NCBI RefSeq assembly: GCF_005930355.1
Contig: NZ_VDBO01000002.1
Location: 186,001-250,000, forward strand
Origin: Paenibacillus sinopodophylli
Lineage (GTDB): Bacteria > Bacillota > Bacilli > Paenibacillales > Paenibacillaceae
Reading direction: 5' to 3'
DNA length: 64,000 nucleotides
Part shown: positions 36,778 to 45,162 of the stretch, piece after piece
How positions within the stretch are numbered: the stretch's first letter is position 1
Layout: every line of letters starts with the position of its first letter
Program-made: the position numbers and the translations under genes
The notes under the pieces: model-generated
Databases searched by the model: none
What the model saw: only the letters and a program-made list of their open reading frames with translations
Told to the model about the DNA's origin: nothing

Positions 36778-37680
36778 TTATTTGATCGTAGCCAAATAGG
36801 TTTTAATGAAGGTTCTTGCATTTTCGGGATTTTTGCTGTCGGCCCGAATGCCGATGATCATATTCTCTTTGTAGAGCGGAACTTGGTCTACGAGTGCGCT
36901 GTTGCTAATGTCAATACCGTATACATGCTCCTCAGTATCGTCTTCGGTCTTCAGCTTCATCGCTAGTCCGTCCTTCAGAAGGGGTTTGAAGTCGCCGTTC
37001 ACATCATCATCGAGATTGATGAGGACACCTTGCGTGCCGACCCATTCGAATATGCCCTTATCCAAAATATAAACATCTGGATGCTCTGTCGCTAGCACGA
37101 GCACTGCTTTCTGCAAGTAGGCATATTGTGCTTGCTGGTCAGAGGGAACGAGAGTGACGTTGGTTACGAATCTTTTCCATTCGGGAAACGCTGTCAAAAG
37201 TGCGTTCTCTATCGGCTCTTCTTTGGGAGCATCCTCTCTCAGCATGTAATTGCCCATGAATGAAACGCTTAAATCAATCGGCGGCAGATTAGCGAGCCGC
37301 TCCTGCTCTTCACGGTAGTTCATAAAGCTGATTACCCCATAAATAATGAGTGCGATTGCTGCGATGGCACCAAACGTATGGAATTTGTAGTAGCGCCAGA
37401 AATGATCCATCTTCTGAGCCTGTCCAGCCATTTTTTTGTATTTTCCATACTCCTGCTCGTTGAATGCGTCTGTCAGCTTTCGGTTCTCATGCTCTAATAT
37501 GAGCCGGTATGCTTGTGTAATCTTAGCAAAAGAATCGTCCGTGCTTTCTGCATTGTCCTTCTGCTGCTGCGTCCTGGAACGGTCTTTGCGCATAAGCGTT
37601 GTATAACGCTTCTCCACTTCCTCCTTGGCCGCGAGCTCTGGTAGCCCCATCGTTTCGTAGGCTTGTTTTAACTCGTCCAC
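36778..37680 (-). CDS. Membrane protein with degenerate J-like N-terminal domain
   Basis: The 300-residue product starts with about 75 residues resembling a J domain, but the usual HPD tripeptide between helices II and III is replaced by KDRS in TTLMRKDRSRTQ. It should therefore not stimulate DnaK in the normal way. A single membrane helix lies near residues 104-123 (FGAIAAIALIIYGVISF), followed by an extracellular domain of about 175 residues with no recognised family. The GTG at 37680 is chosen because GAGG lies 8 bases upstream; the GTG at 37689 overlaps that site. The function is unknown. It is monocistronic, with a terminator at its end. Confidence 0.7.
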   Translation of the reverse strand: MDELKQAYETMGLPELAAKEEVEKRYTTLMRKDRSRTQQQKDNAESTDDSFAKITQAYRLILEHENRKLTDAFNEQEYGKYKKMAGQAQKMDHFWRYYKFHTFGAIAAIALIIYGVISFMNYREEQERLANLPPIDLSVSFMGNYMLREDAPKEEPIENALLTAFPEWKRFVTNVTLVPSDQQAQYAYLQKAVLVLATEHPDVYILDKGIFEWVGTQGVLINLDDDVNGDFKPLLKDGLAMKLKTEDDTEEHVYGIDISNSALVDQVPLYKENMIIGIRADSKNPENARTFIKTYLATIK

Positions 37681-37828
37681 TTGTGTCACCTCAATTAGTA
37701 AGTAGCTCCTATATGATTCCTATCTATTAGTATACGGAATTCCACGGGTAACGCAAATTTTGGCGAATGGAGGAGCTCGTTTTGTTATTCTTAAGAGGAG
37801 AACAATAATCAGACAGGATGGTGCACCC

Positions 37829-38932
37829 ATGACTATTTCACTCACATTTGATTTTGGGATCGGCAGCGCGCCTGCATTCCCTCACATACAAATACTTCCA
37901 TGTACGATCTATAACGAGGTTCCCGGTTACGGGTTCGAGTCAGGCGAGCAGGTGAGCTCACGGAACCGGGATGAGCAGGATCGCTTGCGCGGAGCTTTCT
38001 GCATCCCGTTCGAAGCGGTGTTCAGGGTGGATTTGCCGAATGGCTTATACACCGTGGTAGCAACAATCGGAGATGCGATTGCGCCGACCTCTACTACGTT
38101 GAAATACGGCGTAGGCCGCATGATTCTGAACAAGGCTGTTACAGCAGCCGGTGCCTATGCCGTTCACAGCTTCACTGTCAAAGTTACAGATGGCTGTCTG
38201 CGACTATCGTTCTCTGGTATCGCCCCACGCATCAATGCGCTGCAGATTCATGAAGCTCGGCAAGCGACAACGATTTTTTTGGCAGGTGATTCAACCGTGA
38301 CGGATCAGGATACGTTTCCATATGCAGGCTGGGGGCAGATGCTTCCTCTCTATTTCAAAACAGATGTAGCTATTGATAATCATGCGACGTCGGGGCGCAG
38401 CTCGAGAAGCTTTATTAATGAAGGGAGGCTGGCTGCGATACTGGAGCAGATGAAGTCAGGCGATTATTTGTGGATACAGTTCGGACACAATGATGAAAAG
38501 CCGGATGCGGAGCGCGCGACAGAGCCATTCGGGAGCTATAAGGAGATGCTGGCTGTGTACATTCAGGAAGCAAGAGCACGCGGGGCTATACCGGTGCTTA
38601 TCACGCCGATGCATCGTCGCAAGTTTGACGAGGAAGGGCGCATAATCGATACACATGGTGATTATTTGCTCGGTATGAAGGAGCTTGCGGGCGAGCTCAA
38701 TGTGCCGCTCATTGATTTGGCAGCGAAGAGCAAATTCTTGTATGAGGAGCTCGGCGATGAGCCCTCGAAGGCGCTGTTCATGTGGGCTTATCCTGGTGAA
38801 TTTATTCATTTCCCTGACGGAGCGCAGGATGATACGCATTTCCAGGAGCTAGGAGGCATTCGAATTGCCGGCTTAGTTGCCGAGGGTGTGCGCGAACTCG
38901 GCTTATGGCCGCTTCAGTTGTATTTGAAATAG
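37829..38932 (+). CDS. SGNH hydrolase, rhamnogalacturonan acetylesterase-like
   Basis: This 368-residue protein has an N-terminal beta-sandwich (about 1-145) like the galactose-binding-like domain of YesY/YxiM-type esterases, then an SGNH hydrolase: block I GDSTVTD with Ser155, a Gly in YAGWGQML, block III FGHNDEKP, and block V DDTHF with Asp334 and His337. Such enzymes remove acetyl groups from rhamnogalacturonan I. There is no signal peptide, suggesting action on imported oligosaccharides. Its position near the rhamnose operon fits pectin use. The start at 37829 has only a weak AGGATGG site; an earlier start in the same frame is possible. Confidence 0.85.
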   Translation: MTISLTFDFGIGSAPAFPHIQILPCTIYNEVPGYGFESGEQVSSRNRDEQDRLRGAFCIPFEAVFRVDLPNGLYTVVATIGDAIAPTSTTLKYGVGRMILNKAVTAAGAYAVHSFTVKVTDGCLRLSFSGIAPRINALQIHEARQATTIFLAGDSTVTDQDTFPYAGWGQMLPLYFKTDVAIDNHATSGRSSRSFINEGRLAAILEQMKSGDYLWIQFGHNDEKPDAERATEPFGSYKEMLAVYIQEARARGAIPVLITPMHRRKFDEEGRIIDTHGDYLLGMKELAGELNVPLIDLAAKSKFLYEELGDEPSKALFMWAYPGEFIHFPDGAQDDTHFQELGGIRIAGLVAEGVRELGLWPLQLYLK

Positions 38933-38966
38933 AATTCGAGTAGAGCTGGTCATCAAGCTATTCATT

Positions 38967-39003
38967 AAAAAGAGTACGTTCGCATAGAATGTACTCTTTT
39001 TGC
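38967..39003. terminator. Bidirectional terminator
   Basis: AAAAAGAGTAC (38967-38977) pairs with GTACTCTTTTT (38991-39001). The A and T runs make it suitable for both the esterase gene and the opposing DJ-1-like pseudogene. Confidence 0.85.
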
Positions 39004-39028
39004 CCGGCTTCTATTAGGAAGACATATT

Positions 39029-39612
39029 CTAAAATTCGGATATGCCTGTCGTCTCATAGGGGTAATCCATCTGTTTTTTTATATTATCCAAATCTTTGTC
39101 ATTCAGAAATAAGCGAAGCACATAAAGTCCAAGATCGATTGAGGTTGCAACACCGCCACCAGTAATGATATGGCCGTCCCTTACAATTCTTGTACGAATG
39201 ACCGTTTGGCAATAGGGCTCTAGCAAATCGTAGGTGAATGGATGAGTTGTCGCTTTCTTGTTATGGAGAAAACCTGCTGCGCCAAGCAGCAAGGAGCCTG
39301 TACAAACGGAAATCAAATATTTGGCATTCTTCGCATCCTTAATCCAGCTGACAAAGGAGTCATCATAACGAAGTGCTCTAGTACCCATGCCCCCGGAATG
39401 AAAACGATATCGTACTCTCTAAGATCAGGTTTCACTTTGGCTGCTTTAATGGTCATGCCAAGCTCATCGGTAACCTCTTCGTGAAGTGAGCAAATATCCC
39501 AAGTGAAATTTTTGGTTTCCTCGAAGTATTTAAACCTAGTGATGACGTCATAAAAGCCGACAAAGTCCAAAAATGTGACACCGTTGAATAAAATAAATGC
39601 TATTTTTATAAT
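39029..39612 (-). pseudogene. DJ-1/PfpI family gene, frameshifted
   Basis: Two reading frames on the minus strand join into one DJ-1/PfpI protein: the first encodes IKIAFILFNGVTFLDFVGFY through DIVFIPG, the second continues MGTRALRYDDSFVSWIKD and contains the elbow cysteine in YLISVCTGSLLLGAAG. The break lies in a run of five G (39394-39390); one extra G would restore the frame. The expected start also looks damaged: the codon after an AGGTAGG site is ATT at 39612. I infer a decayed gene, though a sequencing error or a slippery homopolymer remains possible for the frameshift. The family includes amidase-like and transcription-linked proteins. Confidence 0.75.
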
Positions 39613-39760
39613 GGAAGCACCTACCTTTCTTTTTGTGATTATATTCCAAATATACAAGCCGGCATAGATTACGAGTAGAAATAAATTTCCTCGGGGTCGA
39701 TTCTGCTAAACAAATGAACTACAATAACAATGAACCTATTGCTGCCCGAAAAGAGGAAAA

Positions 39761-40291
39761 ATGATGTTTGATCCAACTGTATTCGATAACCTGAAAGTAG
39801 CCTTCGAGAACCAGCTCTACGATCTAGACACACTGGATCGCAAGATTGATATTATAAACCGGATTGACCGTATGGAGATGGCGGTCATGTCGCGGGAGTT
39901 CGCGCTGCAATTCAGGCTGGCGGGGCGTAGCGCCGTATCGGCCGAGGTGCAGCTTTCTTCGTCGCTGAAGGATTTGGCAGCCGAAATATTGGAATGGAAA
40001 GGGGAGACGCCTTCGTGCTCCCTACGTTTGCGCTTCGTTATGAAGCTTCATCAAATCGACGAACAATGCGAGCAAATTGAGCAGATCATGATGCGAATCT
40101 GGGAGCCAGATGCACCGCCAACGCAAACGATCAGCTATGTGTACGGCGCACCGAATTCCATGTATACGAATGTGATTGAGCTGGCATTCAGCCGTAAAAT
40201 TAATGAGGAGCAGATGGATGATATTGAAGGGCTGGTTAATCATATGCTCCAAACGTTAACGAAGCTTGAAGAGTTGTCCAAATCAGAGTGA
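39761..40291 (+). CDS. Conserved hypothetical protein
   Basis: The 176-residue product is predicted soluble, largely helical and acidic, with no membrane segment or signal. I do not recognise a domain. AAGAGGA lies just upstream; of two consecutive ATG codons (39761 and 39764) the second has the better spacing. It lies alone between the DJ-1-like pseudogene and a dispersed repeat that precedes the queuosine operon leader. Confidence 0.65.
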   Translation: MMFDPTVFDNLKVAFENQLYDLDTLDRKIDIINRIDRMEMAVMSREFALQFRLAGRSAVSAEVQLSSSLKDLAAEILEWKGETPSCSLRLRFVMKLHQIDEQCEQIEQIMMRIWEPDAPPTQTISYVYGAPNSMYTNVIELAFSRKINEEQMDDIEGLVNHMLQTLTKLEELSKSE

Positions 40292-40294
40292 TTA

Positions 40295-40354
40295 TATATT
40301 TCTCGGAATGAAACGCGCCGCGCCGCCAAAAGATGGCGATAGCCGTTTCTCCTT
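40295..40354 (+). repeat. Dispersed intergenic repeat, copy B
   Basis: The first 32 bases match copy C (54379) at 31 positions. The arms GAAACG and CGTTTC can pair, and CGCC/GGCG around AAAAGAT forms an inner hairpin. It starts 4 bases after the stop codon of the preceding gene and lies upstream of the queC leader. Confidence 0.75.
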
Positions 40355-40471
40355 GTATTTCCCAGTAAAATAATGACTGTATCCAGAGCATGGAAGCTGT
40401 GCTATAGTACAGGAGAATAACCAACTGAAGAAGAAACTCCGGAGCAATGTCTGCATGATGGGTATGCTGCC

Positions 40472-40506
40472 GGGAGAGGTTCGCGAACTCCCTCTATAAA
40501 AAACTA
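40472..40506 (+). promoter_or_regulatory. preQ1-I riboswitch aptamer
   Basis: The sequence AGAGGTTC ... CCTCTATAAAAAACTA matches the preQ1 class I consensus: P1 is AGAGG (40475-40479) with CCTCT (40491-40495), and the A-rich tail ending in ACTA (to 40506) forms the pseudoknot with the loop. It lies about 155 bases before queC, the first gene of a preQ1 synthesis operon, and should reduce expression when preQ1 is abundant. A possible TATAGT -10 box is at 40403-40408. Confidence 0.93.
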
Positions 40507-40511
40507 TGCAG

Positions 40512-40545
40512 AACGATTGTCCCGTCAGGTGACAGCGTCGTTTTT
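40512..40545 (+). terminator. Riboswitch-associated terminator
   Basis: ACGATTGTC (about 40513-40521) pairs with GACAGCGTCGT (40531-40541) with a small bulge, followed by TTTT. It lies directly after the preQ1 aptamer and is the likely expression platform. Confidence 0.65.
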
Positions 40546-40550
40546 GCGTT

Positions 40551-40598
40551 CGGCGCGAAGCGGGATTTTAACGCTTCGCGCCGTTTCTTTGGTTTTTT
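40551..40598 (+). terminator. Second strong hairpin in the queC leader
   Basis: CGGCGCGAAGCG (40551-40562) pairs perfectly with CGCTTCGCGCCG (40572-40583), followed by TTTCTTTGGTTTTTT. A second terminator between the riboswitch platform and queC is unusual; it may add a further control step. Confidence 0.8.
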
Positions 40599-40660
40599 AG
40601 GTAGCAATGAAGGAATTCAGGCGATCTCGAATCTTCTCAAATTAGAGAGGGAGATGCAGC

Positions 40661-41326
40661 ATGAAAAAAGAAAAGGCGGTCGTCGTATTCAGCGGCGGCC
40701 AAGACAGTACCACTTGCTTGTTTTGGGCGATGGAGCGTTTCTCGGAAGTAGAAGCCGTTACGTTTAATTATGGGCAGAGGCATAAGCTGGAGCTGGATTG
40801 CGCGGCAGAGATTGCCAAAGAGCTGAATATTAAGCATCATATCCTCGATATGTCTTTGCTTAACCAATTGGCCCCGAATGCTCTGACTAGGGATGATATT
40901 GCGATCGAACAGAAGGAAGGGGAACTCCCAACGACTTTTGTCGACGGGCGTAATATGCTGTTTCTGACCTTTGCTGCAGTGCTTGCCAAGCAGCTTGGTG
41001 CCAAGCATATTGTGACTGGTGTATGCGAAACGGATTTCAGCGGTTACCCGGATTGCCGAGACATATTCGTGAAATCTCTTAATGTGACGCTGAACCTGTC
41101 GATGGACTATCCGTTTGTCATTGATACGCCGCTCATGTGGCTTAACAAGGCGCAGACATGGGAACTCTCGGATACACTGGGAGCCTTTGAATTCGTACGC
41201 ACGCGGACATTGACCTGCTATAACGGCATCATAGCTGATGGCTGCGGTGCTTGTCCAGCATGCGAGCTTCGCAAGAAAGGGCTCGATGATTATTTGTCTA
41301 TGCGCCTACAAGGAGCGAAGCGATGA
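40661..41326 (+). CDS. queC: 7-cyano-7-deazaguanine synthase QueC
   Basis: This 221-residue enzyme converts 7-carboxy-7-deazaguanine to preQ0 with ATP and ammonia. It has the PP-loop [16 protein letters not shown] at the N terminus and the zinc-binding cysteines in [19 protein letters not shown] at the C terminus. AGAGAGGGAG precedes the ATG. It is the first gene of queCDEF under the preQ1 riboswitch, and its stop overlaps the queD start. Confidence 0.97.
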   Translation: MKKEKAVVVFSGGQDSTTCLFWAMERFSEVEAVTFNYGQRHKLELDCAAEIAKELNIKHHILDMSLLNQLAPNALTRDDIAIEQKEGELPTTFVDGRNMLFLTFAAVLAKQLGAKHIVTGVCETDFSGYPDCRDIFVKSLNVTLNLSMDYPFVIDTPLMWLNKAQTWELSDTLGAFEFVRTRTLTCYNGIIADGCGACPACELRKKGLDDYLSMRLQGAKR

Positions 41327-41778
41327 TGCTTCAGCAAATATATCCAGCAGTCCTTCACGACTATTGCTATGAGCTGAATAAGGATTTTCATTTCGCGGCT
41401 GCTCATTACGTCCCTGCGAAGGAAGCAGGCAAATGCCAGCAGCTTCATGGTCATACGTATTATGCGAATGTAACAGTCGCGGGAGATGAGCTTAATTCGA
41501 CAGGTTTTCTGGTGAATTTTGCGGTGATCAAAAAGCTGATCCATGATCGGTTTGACCATACGTTGCTTAATGATGATAAAGAAAGCTTCAACGACACTGC
41601 AGCCGACTTTTTTCCAACGACGGAGGTTGTAGCACGTACCATACAAGAGCTCGTACAGCAACATTTGGATGGCACGGCTAACAAGCCGCAATGCGTTCAG
41701 GTTTATTTGCGGGAAACCCCAACGAGCTATTGTATTTACCGACCTAAGAGAAAGGCGGGTCAGCATGCAGAACGTTAA
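41323..41778 (+). CDS. queD: 6-carboxy-5,6,7,8-tetrahydropterin synthase QueD
   Basis: This 151-residue PTPS-family enzyme makes 6-carboxytetrahydropterin from dihydroneopterin triphosphate. Zinc-binding histidines appear in HFAAAHYV and LHGHTYY, and the catalytic Cys in GKCQQLHGH. The Asp/His pair in [10 protein letters not shown] is also conserved. ATG at 41323 overlaps the queC stop. The 3' end overlaps queE by 14 bases. Confidence 0.96.
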   Translation: MMLQQIYPAVLHDYCYELNKDFHFAAAHYVPAKEAGKCQQLHGHTYYANVTVAGDELNSTGFLVNFAVIKKLIHDRFDHTLLNDDKESFNDTAADFFPTTEVVARTIQELVQQHLDGTANKPQCVQVYLRETPTSYCIYRPKRKAGQHAER

Positions 41779-42496
41779 GCGAATTCCTGTTCTGGAGGTG
41801 TTCGGGCCGACAGTCCAAGGGGAAGGCATGGTTATCGGACGCAAAACGATGTTTGTCCGTACAGCAGGCTGTGACTACAGCTGCTCTTGGTGTGATTCGG
41901 CCTTTACTTGGGATGGGAGCGCCAAGGCTGATATTCGTATGCTGACGGCTTATGAAATCATAGAGCAATTAAAGGATGCTGGCGGTTCTACCTTCGAGCA
42001 TGTAACGATATCTGGAGGAAACCCTGCGCTGCTGCCGCAGCTGGAGCAATTAATAGATGCCCTCCATCAGCAGCAGATCAGCGTAGCGCTGGAGACACAG
42101 GGAAGTCGGTGGCAGAATTGGTTCTGGTCGGTTGATGAGCTGACTTTGTCACCTAAGCCTCCGAGCTCAGGCATGACAACGGACTGGAACGTGCTTGACG
42201 GCATTGTTGAGAAGCTGGTCGCAGGTAAAACAAGTTTTTGCTTGAAGACGGTTGTGTTCGACGAGACGGATCTCGAGTACGCTACCTTTGTCCATCTGCG
42301 CTATCCGAATGTTCCGTTCTATTTGCAGGCGGGCAACGGACAGCTTCAGGAAGCGGAGCCGGCGCGCATGCTCCCCTATTTGGTGGAGCGTTACGAATGG
42401 CTGATTGATCAAGTGATGCCGAATTCGGAGCTGAAGCGGGTGCATGTGCTGCCACAGCTGCATACTTGGGTATGGGGCAACAAAAAAGGGGTTTAA
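41765..42496 (+). CDS. queE: 7-carboxy-7-deazaguanine synthase QueE (radical SAM)
   Basis: This 243-residue enzyme is a radical SAM protein with the CX3CX2C cluster motif in [12 protein letters not shown] and the Gly-rich SAM region [10 protein letters not shown]. It turns 6-carboxytetrahydropterin into 7-carboxy-7-deazaguanine. The start at 41765 ([20 protein letters not shown]) is set by family homology and an AAAGGCGGG site; it overlaps queD by 14 bases. Confidence 0.96.
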   Translation: MQNVKRIPVLEVFGPTVQGEGMVIGRKTMFVRTAGCDYSCSWCDSAFTWDGSAKADIRMLTAYEIIEQLKDAGGSTFEHVTISGGNPALLPQLEQLIDALHQQQISVALETQGSRWQNWFWSVDELTLSPKPPSSGMTTDWNVLDGIVEKLVAGKTSFCLKTVVFDETDLEYATFVHLRYPNVPFYLQAGNGQLQEAEPARMLPYLVERYEWLIDQVMPNSELKRVHVLPQLHTWVWGNKKGV

Positions 42497-42524
42497 CAGC
42501 AAGGAAAAGAGAGGTGGAAAGAAC

Positions 42525-43022
42525 ATGGAAGGAAGAAGCAAGGAAGAGCTTAGTGGTGTAACGCTGCTCGGCAATCAAGGGACGAAGTACGAGTTTCAAT
42601 ATACGCCATCCATTCTAGAGGCATTCGATAACAAGCATCCAAATCGCGACTATTTCGTAAAGTTCAATTGTCCGGAATTTACGAGTCTCTGTCCCATGAC
42701 GGGTCAGCCAGACTTTGCAACGATTTATATTTCGTACATTCCCGATATGAGAATGGTTGAGAGCAAGTCGCTGAAGCTCTATCTGTTCAGCTTCCGCAAT
42801 CACGGTGATTTCCATGAGGATTGCATGAACATTATTATGAACGACTTAATTGCGCTGATGAATCCAAGGTATATCGAGGTGTGGGGGAAGTTCACGCCGC
42901 GTGGCGGCATCTCTATCGATCCTTACTGCAATTGGGGCCAGCCGGGCACCAAATATGAGCAGATGGCCGAGCATCGGCTTATGAACCATGACTTATACCC
43001 GGAAAAAATAGATAATCGCTAG
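42525..43022 (+). CDS. queF: NADPH-dependent preQ0 reductase QueF
   Basis: This 165-residue protein is the same length as the short Bacillus-type QueF, a tunnel-fold enzyme reducing preQ0 to preQ1. The catalytic Cys is Cys56 in [14 protein letters not shown], and the QueF signature region [14 protein letters not shown] follows. ATG 42525 is preferred, with AGAGAGGTGG upstream; the in-frame ATG at 42444 lies inside queE. Its product preQ1 is the ligand of the leader riboswitch, closing a feedback loop. Confidence 0.96.
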   Translation: MEGRSKEELSGVTLLGNQGTKYEFQYTPSILEAFDNKHPNRDYFVKFNCPEFTSLCPMTGQPDFATIYISYIPDMRMVESKSLKLYLFSFRNHGDFHEDCMNIIMNDLIALMNPRYIEVWGKFTPRGGISIDPYCNWGQPGTKYEQMAEHRLMNHDLYPEKIDNR

Positions 43023-43140
43023 GCAAGCTGGCAAGGAAACCCCGTCTAAGGTCTAGTAACGGGTCATGCCTAAAGTCCATACCAAACGAAATGATATCGT
43101 TTATACTTAATACAAGGTTTGAAATAAATGGGTTGAAGAA

Positions 43141-43347
43141 ATGAGTGAACGATTCATGATACGAAATGCATTATGTATGTCGGTATTGCTGTTTACAATA
43201 GCATCTGCGTTATCCAGTCACGGTGCCGTTCCGCAGCGACTTCAAGCGGGGGATGATACTGAGCAATTGAAATATAGGCTGCTTGAACATTCGCTAGCAT
43301 CTCATACAGAATCTCTTAGCGGCCCAATTAACCGCATATTTGATTGA
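43141..43347 (+). CDS. Possible small secreted peptide
   Basis: The 68-residue product starts with a basic and hydrophobic stretch (about 8-24) that could be a signal peptide, followed by a polar region. I recognise no family. The ribosome binding site is poor (GGGTTGAAGAA before the ATG), so expression is uncertain. A terminator directly after the stop supports a real transcription unit. Confidence 0.35.
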   Translation: MSERFMIRNALCMSVLLFTIASALSSHGAVPQRLQAGDDTEQLKYRLLEHSLASHTESLSGPINRIFD

Positions 43348-43350
43348 AAG

Positions 43351-43379
43351 ACGGGTGTCTCCTAGAGGCACCCGTTTTT
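43351..43379. terminator. Terminator between the small gene and thiD
   Basis: ACGGGTG (43351-43357) pairs with CACCCGT (43369-43375) with inner TCT/AGA pairing, followed by TTTTT. It may act for both converging units. Confidence 0.8.
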
Positions 43380-43386
43380 CATGCCG

Positions 43387-44211
43387 TTATGTAATGGTAT
43401 AGCTCGTTCCTTCATGTATGTTGCGATACGCAAAATGGTTCGTCGGACCGTGTCCGCTGCCAATGCCAAGCTGATTCTCGATAGCTGCTTGAATGAACGC
43501 TTTGGCCGTTCGTATCGCCTCGGACACCGCTTTCCCTTGCGCAAGCTCTGCGGTGATTGCTGCGGAGAAGGTACAGCCGGTGCCATGGGTATGGCGGGTA
43601 TCGATACGATTGCTCTCCAAGTACATATAGCGCTCGCCATCAAAGAGCAAATCAACGATTCGCTCGCTTGGGGCAGCATGCCCGCCCTTGATGACTACAT
43701 AGCGGGAGCCCATCTGAAAGAGGATACGAGCGGCCTCCTCTCGATCGCTAAGAGAGCGAATCGGCATTTGGGCAAGGAGTTCCGCTTCTGGTATGTTCGG
43801 CGTCGTTACGAGTGCAAGCGGGATCAGATGCTTGATGAATGTCCGAATGGCTTCCTGCTGCAGTAAAGTGGAGCCGCCTTTGGCGATCATGACCGGATCA
43901 ATAATTAAGTTATGCCAGTCATACTGCTTGATCTTTGCAGCTACGATTTCAATGATTTCACTGCTGAATAGCATGCCTGTCTTGAGCGCATCGGGTGTTA
44001 AGTCCTCACCAATGGAGTCAAGCTGCCTGCTAATAGCTGATGCTTCTATCGGATATACACCTTGTACGCCAAGTGTATTCTGAGCGGTAATGGCTGTAAT
44101 AACGGACATGCCGTATGCGCCCAGCTCCTGAAACGTTTTAATATCGGCTTGAATGCCTGCACCGCCTCCGCTGTCTGAGCCGGCAATCGTTAGCGCTTTA
44201 TACCGTGTCAT
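43387..44211 (-). CDS. thiD: Hydroxymethylpyrimidine/phosphomethylpyrimidine kinase
   Basis: This 274-residue ribokinase-family enzyme phosphorylates HMP and HMP-P in thiamine synthesis. Signature regions are GSDSGGGAGIQADIKTF at the N terminus and THGTGCTFSAAITAEL near residue 210, where the anion hole and catalytic residue lie. It is preceded on the minus strand by a TPP riboswitch and a hairpin, and appears to be a single-gene unit. The GCGGGGG before the ATG (9 bases away) is the likely ribosome site. Confidence 0.95.
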   Translation of the reverse strand: MTRYKALTIAGSDSGGGAGIQADIKTFQELGAYGMSVITAITAQNTLGVQGVYPIEASAISRQLDSIGEDLTPDALKTGMLFSSEIIEIVAAKIKQYDWHNLIIDPVMIAKGGSTLLQQEAIRTFIKHLIPLALVTTPNIPEAELLAQMPIRSLSDREEAARILFQMGSRYVVIKGGHAAPSERIVDLLFDGERYMYLESNRIDTRHTHGTGCTFSAAITAELAQGKAVSEAIRTAKAFIQAAIENQLGIGSGHGPTNHFAYRNIHEGTSYTIT

Positions 44212-44238
44212 AAACTAAAACCCCCGCTAAACCATAAA

Positions 44239-44272
44239 GACCCGCCTATTTCCAAAGGGAAATGAGCGGGTC
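44239..44272 (-). terminator. TPP riboswitch expression-platform hairpin
   Basis: On the minus strand GACCCGC (44272-44266) pairs with GCGGGTC (44245-44239), with inner ATTTCC/GGAAAT pairing, then TTTATGGTTT. It lies between the TPP aptamer and thiD and should terminate when TPP is bound. Confidence 0.75.
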
Positions 44273-44318
44273 CAACGTTCAACAAGGCTTGCGCATATGA
44301 ACGAATGCTGCTGCTCCA

Positions 44319-44402
44319 CTTCCCTCCGCTGGAATGATCCAGATCAGGTTCCGAGGGTCCGAAGCTCGTGCTCCGTCTCAGCCATAAGGCTCCCCTAGTG
44401 AA
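44319..44402 (-). promoter_or_regulatory. TPP (THI element) riboswitch
   Basis: Read on the minus strand, the region contains GGGGAGCC, the conserved GGCTGAGACGG, then ACCTGATCCAGATCATTCC and GCGGAGGGAAG, which are the landmark segments of the TPP riboswitch. It precedes thiD. The minus-strand reading frame that overlaps it (44208-44450) is an artefact. Confidence 0.95.
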
Positions 44403-44493
44403 AGAATTAGGTCGATATTTGGTTTGTTTTTTTTCTACTATAGCATACACTTAAGAGATGTAAACCTTAATTATCCGAAAAGGCGTTGAATAA

Positions 44494-45051
44494 ATGAAAA
44501 ATTTACTCGTTACCGGTTATCGTGCTCATGAGCTTAATATTTTCAGCCAAAAGCATGAGGGAATCGTATATATTAAAAAAGCACTGACGGGCAAGCTCGA
44601 GCCGCTTATAGAGGACGGACTGGAGTGGGTCATTACACCGGGACAGTACGGGGTCGATCTATGGGCTTGCGAGGTCGTCATTGCTTTGAAGGCATTATAT
44701 CCGCAGTTAAAACTGTCTATTATTTCTGCTTACAGCAATCCAGAGGAGAAGTGGAAGGACGATAAAAAGGCTTTTTATCACGAGGTGCTAAAGGGAGTAG
44801 ATTATTACGCCTCCGTAAGCAATCAGCCTTATAACGGCATCTGGCAATTTACGGCAAGGGACGAGCTGTTGTTCCGCAAGACAGATGGCATTTTACTCGT
44901 ATACGATGAGGATGCCGGAGAAGGCAGTCCTAAGTTTTTTAAGGAAAAAGCGCTAAAGAAGCAGCAAGCGGAAGGCTATGAATATATAAGCATCAGCTCA
45001 GAAGATATACAAAGCATAGCAGACGAAAGTACGCTCTACACGGAATTTTAA
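44494..45051 (+). CDS. ypsA: SLOG-superfamily protein YpsA (DUF1273)
   Basis: This 185-residue protein starts NLLVTGYRAHELNIF and has ITPGQYGVDLWACE, both conserved in YpsA, a Rossmann-like nucleotide-binding family. In Bacillus and Staphylococcus YpsA affects cell division when overproduced; its biochemical role is not settled. Only a weak ribosome site (AAAGG) lies before the ATG. It is divergent from the TPP riboswitch and thiD. Confidence 0.9.
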   Translation: MKNLLVTGYRAHELNIFSQKHEGIVYIKKALTGKLEPLIEDGLEWVITPGQYGVDLWACEVVIALKALYPQLKLSIISAYSNPEEKWKDDKKAFYHEVLKGVDYYASVSNQPYNGIWQFTARDELLFRKTDGILLVYDEDAGEGSPKFFKEKALKKQQAEGYEYISISSEDIQSIADESTLYTEF

Positions 45052-45070
45052 CAAAATGTAAATATAGTTG

Positions 45071-45100
45071 TTGACACTTTTGTTTTTCAGTTGATATACT
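45071..45100 (+). promoter_or_regulatory. Sigma-A promoter of the secreted SLH-like gene
   Basis: TTGACA (45071-45076) and TATACT (45095-45100) are separated by 18 bases, close to consensus. The leader to the start codon is about 55 bases. Confidence 0.7.
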
Positions 45101-45162
45101 ATGTGACATTACATATATCCGATTGAAATTATCGGGATTAATTAACAGTGGAGGTTATGTTC

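Noticed and set aside
44208..44450. Minus-strand 80-residue reading frame upstream of thiD
   Set aside because: It overlies the TPP riboswitch and its hairpin; the sequence is explained by conserved RNA structure, not coding.
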